Source: Promethearchaeota archaeon (GTDB lineage Archaea > Asgardarchaeota > Lokiarchaeia > Sigyniarchaeales > SOKP01). Taken from it: a stretch of DNA of 16,997 nucleotides. A program made the translations under genes and the position numbers. Position 1 is the first letter of the stretch; each line of letters starts with the position of its first letter. Under the pieces are notes generated by a model. That model saw only the letters and a program-made list of their open reading frames with translations, did no database searches and was not told where the DNA came from. This document shows, in pieces, positions 13,438-16,997 of this stretch. The stretch spans positions 1-16,997 of the forward strand of contig JAUWZR010000025.1 in NCBI GenBank assembly GCA_030615235.1, written 5' to 3'.

Positions 13438-14862
13438 TTAAATGTGATTTTTTACTATTTTTAATCGCATTCGAATTAACTTCTCGATTTCTTTTAACTT
13501 GTGCAGTTGGTTCTCCTCGCAGAAAGCATAGGCTATCCCTCCAGCACCTGCTCTTGCCGTCCTCCCAATACGATGTAAATATGTTTCCGTTTCATCTGGT
13601 AAATCAAATTGTATGACATGTGAGATTTCATCCACATCAATTCCGCGAGAAGCGACATCTGTAGCTACTAAAACACGAATTGCTCCAGTACGAAAGCTTT
13701 GAAGCGCTTTTTGACGTGCAGTTTGTGATTTATTCCCATGTATAGCATCAGTGTGTATTCCCTTCCTTTTTAAAATCTTAACAACTCGATTGGCGCCGTG
13801 TTTTGTGCGCATAAAAACTAATGCTCGTTTAATCGACTTATCGACCAGTAACTTTTCCAATAATGCTTGCTTTTTCTTTTTGGAGATTAAAAATACAGAT
13901 TGTTTAAGAACTTCCAAGGTTGGTTGTTCTGGTGATATATCTATTCTTATGGGTGTATTTAGAATACTATTGGCTAGTTTTTTAACTTCAGGTGGTATCG
14001 TAGCAGAAAAAAGTAGGGTTTGTCGGTTCTTTTTAGGTATATAGTTAATAATGGTGCGTATATCATTGATGAAACCCATATCAAGCATTCTATCACCTTC
14101 GTCTAGAATCAAAACTTCAACATAACCGAGGTTTATATGACCTTGCCTGATCAAATCAAGTAATCTACCAGGGGTTGCAACCAAAATGTCTACTCCCTGT
14201 TGTAACTTTTTCACTTGTGGGTTTTGCCCAACCCCTCCATAAACAACAGTATTTCTTAGTCCAGTATATTTTCCATAAATATTAAAACTGTCTTTAATTT
14301 GGATTGCAAGCTCTCTTGTAGGAGCAACTACTAAAACACGGATTTTACGCTTGGTTTTCATGTTATTGTTGTTCTTTATACTAACTAATCGTTGCAAGAT
14401 AGGAAGAGCGAAAGCAGCAGTTTTTCCAGTCCCTGTCTGAGCACAACCTATCATATCTTTTTCATTCAATATAATCGGGATTGCTTGAGCTTGAATTGGT
14501 GTCGGAGCCTCATATCCCGAATCTCTTACTGCCTGTAAAATCTTAGAGTCTAAATCAAGATCAGCAAAATTTAAACCACTATCAATTTGGTTGTATTGTA
14601 ATGGTTTATTTTTTTTTGATATCCTAGATTGCACAACTTCTTCTAACCGTGTTACTTCAATAGCAGCAAGACCTTTTTTTTGTGGTTGAATTGTGAAAGT
14701 AAGACAATCACCACTGGTGATATTATTATCTTCGTTTGGTTGCAGTGCAGTATGGTGTAAAAAAATATCCTTACCATCACTATCAAGGGTTATAAATCCA
14801 AACCCTTTCTTCTCATTATACCATTTGACCGTTCCGGTCATTCTTTGTGTTTCTTTTAACAT
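13438..14862 (-). CDS. DEAD-box-type RNA helicase with N-terminal cold-shock domain (RhlE-like)
   Basis: Residues 8-72 are a cold-shock domain (GTVKWYNEKKGFGFI with RNP1, then DIFLHH for RNP2), which binds single-stranded RNA. From about 98 onward there is a full DEAD-box core. It has the Q motif (FADLDLDSKILQAV to TPIQ), motif I AQTGTGKT (141-148), Ia PTRELA, Ib TPGRLLDL, motif II DEGD (254-257, the Ala changed to Gly), III SAT (286-288), V TDVASRGIDV and VI HRIGRTARAG (430-439). The protein ends shortly after the core, without the long basic tail of many RhlE proteins. It should unwind RNA in an ATP-dependent way, likely helping ribosome assembly or mRNA structure at low temperature. The domain style is bacterial, so transfer is plausible. 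An alternative start is the Met at residue 8. Confidence 0.93.
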   Translation of the reverse strand: MLKETQRMTGTVKWYNEKKGFGFITLDSDGKDIFLHHTALQPNEDNNITSGDCLTFTIQPQKKGLAAIEVTRLEEVVQSRISKKNKPLQYNQIDSGLNFADLDLDSKILQAVRDSGYEAPTPIQAQAIPIILNEKDMIGCAQTGTGKTAAFALPILQRLVSIKNNNNMKTKRKIRVLVVAPTRELAIQIKDSFNIYGKYTGLRNTVVYGGVGQNPQVKKLQQGVDILVATPGRLLDLIRQGHINLGYVEVLILDEGDRMLDMGFINDIRTIINYIPKKNRQTLLFSATIPPEVKKLANSILNTPIRIDISPEQPTLEVLKQSVFLISKKKKQALLEKLLVDKSIKRALVFMRTKHGANRVVKILKRKGIHTDAIHGNKSQTARQKALQSFRTGAIRVLVATDVASRGIDVDEISHVIQFDLPDETETYLHRIGRTARAGAGGIAYAFCEENQLHKLKEIEKLIRMRLKIVKNHI

Positions 14863-15191
14863 TTTTATTCATACTATTCTTTCTTTTATGGGTATAACCT
14901 ACTCATATATCATTGTTTTATTATGGATAAATCTATGAGCGGGAATATTCACTAAAATAATTAAATACCCCATCTCAAAGGAAGAAATTAAAATTGATGC
15001 ATTTATCAAAAAAGCATCATTTTAATCGATGAATAAATCTTCAATATTAAGAAGTAATAATTACTAAAAAATAACCCAATATTTAGTAAAAGAGAGTTAC
15101 ATCGCCTTTATAGTTTAAGTATTCAAAAATTCAATAGTAAATATTTCAGAATTTCTCCCAGATAACCATTGAAAATGTTCTACAATTATTA
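14863..15191. other. Gene-free AT-rich stretch with two hairpins
   Basis: No convincing coding frame lies in these 329 bases. Hairpin A: TTAAAATTGATGC (14988-15000) with GCATCATTTTAA (15014-15025), a 12-bp stem with one bulge, lying in the region that would form the leader of the helicase gene. Hairpin B: TTACTAAA (15061-15068) with TTTAGTAA (15082-15089), about 100 bases past the aminotransferase stop, possibly its transcription end. No known riboswitch or cold-shock leader element could be recognised. Confidence 0.4.
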
Positions 15192-16310
15192 TTAGCCATA
15201 ATTTTCAGTCATAAAGTTATCAAAATGCTGTAAGGCATCAGGTAAGTTCTTCCGACCAAATCCAATTCTAAAGTGGGAGGTTCCATAATTGAATTGAGTG
15301 CTTGGCATTAATAACACTCCTTTCTTTTCTAATAAATCAAGACAAAATTCTTCAATATCCTGTTCAATTAGCAACCTTGGAAAAGCAATGGAACCCGCTT
15401 TAGGCCTTACCCATGTAAGAAATTTATCAAATTTACTAAAGAATTCATCTAAAAATTTGAGGTTATTTTTAATAATCTCTAAATTCCTCTTAATTATAAT
15501 ATCCTTATTTCTCAGAGCTAATATCGAAAAGAACTCACTTGGAGCACTATTACAAATAGTCGTATAATTTTTAAAAGAGGCGATTGCTTCATATAGCTCT
15601 CTTTCTTTTGATGCAATCCACCCAATTCTTAATCCCGCTAAACCAAAAGATTTGGACATTACACCAATGGAAATTCCTTTATCGTAAAGATCGCAAGCAG
15701 GAGGCAATCTTTCGGCTCTACTATACTCTAAGAGTCTATATACTTCATCAGAAAGCACATAAATGTTATTTTTTTTTGCGATATTAATTATTCTTTTATA
15801 AAAATCTTCAGTAGGAAGGTAACCAGTAGGATTATGAGGGAAGTTAACAACAATACATCTTGTAGATTGAGTTATGTTAGATTCTAAAAATTGTAAATCA
15901 AGCTCCCAATGGTTCTCGTCATCCATTACCCATTTGGTGACTTTACATCCAATAGCCTTAGCAATTTCGTAAAGAGATTGGTATGCGGGATACTGAACAA
16001 TAATATGATCTCCTTTGTTCAATAATACATTCATAAAAACAAAGATTGCTTCTTCTGCGCCAGAAAACACAAGAACTTCCTCCTGGCGAATATTTTCATA
16101 AAGTTTAGATATTTCCCCTCTTAAGATAGGGCTACCAAGAGATTCTGTATACCCTAACCACAGTTCTTTAAGATCCTCTAAGGTGTTCCTCTCTAAAGTT
16201 AACAATTCATCTACGCTAAATGATTCGCAATCTGAAGAACATAATGTGTATTTAACTTTGAATTCGTGTTTTGCAAAATATTCTTCTAACTTGAAGTCCT
16301 TAATTCTCAT
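15192..16310 (-). CDS. PLP-dependent aminotransferase, class I/II (fold type I)
   Basis: This is a complete 372-residue fold-type-I enzyme that moves an amino group between an amino acid and a keto acid through pyridoxal phosphate. Visible residues are GAEEAIF (about 84-90, phosphate side), QYPAYQSL with the ring-stacking Tyr110, NFPHNPTGY with Asn160, SDEVYR with Asp188, SKSFGLAGLRIGW with the Schiff-base Lys220, and the C-terminal substrate carboxylate motif HFRIGFGR. The order and length fit subfamily members of unknown specificity, so the substrate is not assigned. The ATG at 16310 has no strong ribosome binding site. It lies 34 bases after the Cys-rich Fe-S gene in the same direction, so the two are probably co-transcribed. 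A diverged C-terminal relic of the same family is at 13064-13318. Confidence 0.9.
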   Translation of the reverse strand: MRIKDFKLEEYFAKHEFKVKYTLCSSDCESFSVDELLTLERNTLEDLKELWLGYTESLGSPILRGEISKLYENIRQEEVLVFSGAEEAIFVFMNVLLNKGDHIIVQYPAYQSLYEIAKAIGCKVTKWVMDDENHWELDLQFLESNITQSTRCIVVNFPHNPTGYLPTEDFYKRIINIAKKNNIYVLSDEVYRLLEYSRAERLPPACDLYDKGISIGVMSKSFGLAGLRIGWIASKERELYEAIASFKNYTTICNSAPSEFFSILALRNKDIIIKRNLEIIKNNLKFLDEFFSKFDKFLTWVRPKAGSIAFPRLLIEQDIEEFCLDLLEKKGVLLMPSTQFNYGTSHFRIGFGRKNLPDALQHFDNFMTENYG

Positions 16311-16344
16311 TTCATTAAAGAATTAAGATTGACAAGATATAAAA

Positions 16345-16997
16345 CTAGGTAACATCGATAACTTTTTCAATTTGTTTAATTGATTTTTCGACAAATTCTT
16401 TATCATTTATTGTGAGTTCGATGGCATTCTGGGGGCAAATTTCAACACAACGACCACATCCTCTACATTCTTCGCTTTTTTGGGCACGATTGTCAACCAT
16501 GTGAATTGCATCGACAAAACATATGCCTTGCATGCAAGTTCCACATCCTATACATTTTTCAGTTACTTTTAGGATTACTCCAGGCATTTTTTGCACTTTA
16601 GAGCCAAGTATAGAAGTTAACACGGGAGCTATCCTCCATAAACAGCAGCAATGACAACAGTTACAAATAGTTAAAAGCTTATATCCTGGATTTACCCCAA
16701 GCCATTGCTTATCTAATCGATTTCTTCCAATCATATGAACTAAACCAGCTTCTTTACATTTCTTTATATGATCAAGGGCTTCTTCCTTAGTTACGAGTCG
16801 TCCTAATTGAGGATTAATCCCTAAAACAGCTTCTCCCAGAAATAAACACCCTAAATCAATTGGATAGTCGCTACACTGCATTGAATCTCGACATATACAA
16901 AAATTCATTACCCAATGATAGTTGGCTTTTTCAATGAAGTGTTCCAGAATTTTTGAGGGCAACATCATATCCGCTTGTTTTTCAACTTCTTTATTAA
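16345..16997 (-). CDS. Cysteine-rich 4Fe-4S ferredoxin-domain protein, 5' end outside the window
   Basis: The frame is open through the window edge (upstream codons read NKEVEKQADMM), so the Met at 16968 is probably internal. Counting from it, residues 20-110 carry FCICRDSMQC (Cys24, 26, 32), Cys41 and Cys71, then the dense motif CNCCHCCCLW (102-110). Residues 139-150 form one cluster motif, CIGCGTCMQGIC, with x4 before the fourth Cys. Residues 168-178 form a classic CxxCxxCxxxCP. Two 4Fe-4S clusters are expected in the C-terminal part; the N-terminal cysteines could bind further metal or clusters. No signal peptide is visible. It likely passes electrons in the cytosol or on the inner membrane face, but the partner is unknown. 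The aminotransferase follows in the same unit. Confidence 0.82.
   Translation of the reverse strand, partial: NKEVEKQADMMLPSKILEHFIEKANYHWVMNFCICRDSMQCSDYPIDLGCLFLGEAVLGINPQLGRLVTKEEALDHIKKCKEAGLVHMIGRNRLDKQWLGVNPGYKLLTICNCCHCCCLWRIAPVLTSILGSKVQKMPGVILKVTEKCIGCGTCMQGICFVDAIHMVDNRAQKSEECRGCGRCVEICPQNAIELTINDKEFVEKSIKQIEKVIDVT

Noticed and set aside
1..16997. CRISPR array, insertion sequence, tRNA, rRNA or known riboswitch
   Set aside because: No regular repeat-spacer pattern, transposase, cloverleaf or recognisable conserved RNA core was seen by eye on either strand.

Overview
The window is AT-rich chromosomal DNA that reads as archaeal. The evidence is an archaeal-type MoaD/ThiS-like carrier beside a THUMP-domain ThiI relative, an ADP-forming acyl-CoA synthetase alpha subunit, TATA-like boxes, few Shine-Dalgarno sites, T-rich ends, and a surface beta-propeller (SBBP-type) protein with a C-terminal membrane anchor. 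Together with a long coiled-coil/zinc-ribbon protein this mix most resembles Asgard archaea of the Lokiarchaeia/Promethearchaeia type. That placement is inference; no rRNA or tRNA gene is present to test it.

Layout. (1) 1-1360: a broken SBBP surface-protein gene (-) stands head-to-head with a small coiled-coil gene (+). Both lack a proper 5' end, and they meet at about 943-955, which looks like a rearrangement or assembly junction. (2) 1459-6295 (-): a compact five-gene unit, in transcription order two paralogous membrane-bound left-handed beta-helix acyltransferases, a double metallophosphoesterase, a ThiI-like THUMP protein and a MoaD/ThiS-like sulfur carrier. Three of these show loss of catalytic residues: one acyltransferase copy has Phe at the expected active-site His, one phosphoesterase half has lost nearly all metal ligands, and the ThiI relative has no SGGxDS PP-loop. 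This is the best candidate here for an undescribed system. (3) 6477-7377 (+): a coiled-coil protein ending in a zinc ribbon, with a probable one-base frameshift at its start.

(4) 7522-11565: a GPH/MelB-type sugar-cation symporter (-) diverges from an acyl-CoA synthetase (ADP-forming) alpha subunit (+), followed by a 3-hydroxyisobutyrate-dehydrogenase-type enzyme (+). This may be an uptake and catabolism module. (5) 11694-13067 (+): a divergent polysaccharide-deacetylase-fold protein lacking its motif 1 Asp, then a hexapeptide acyltransferase, perhaps acting on the same glycan. (6) 13064-13318: the C-terminal relic of a PLP aminotransferase (-), related to the intact gene about 2 kb away. (7) 13438-14862 (-): an RNA helicase with an N-terminal cold-shock domain and DEGD in place of DEAD. 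(8) 14863-15191: a gene-free stretch with two hairpins. (9) 15192-16997 (-): a class I/II aminotransferase and, upstream of it, a very cysteine-rich 4Fe-4S protein that runs off the window.

No CRISPR array, insertion sequence, tRNA, rRNA or recognisable riboswitch was found.
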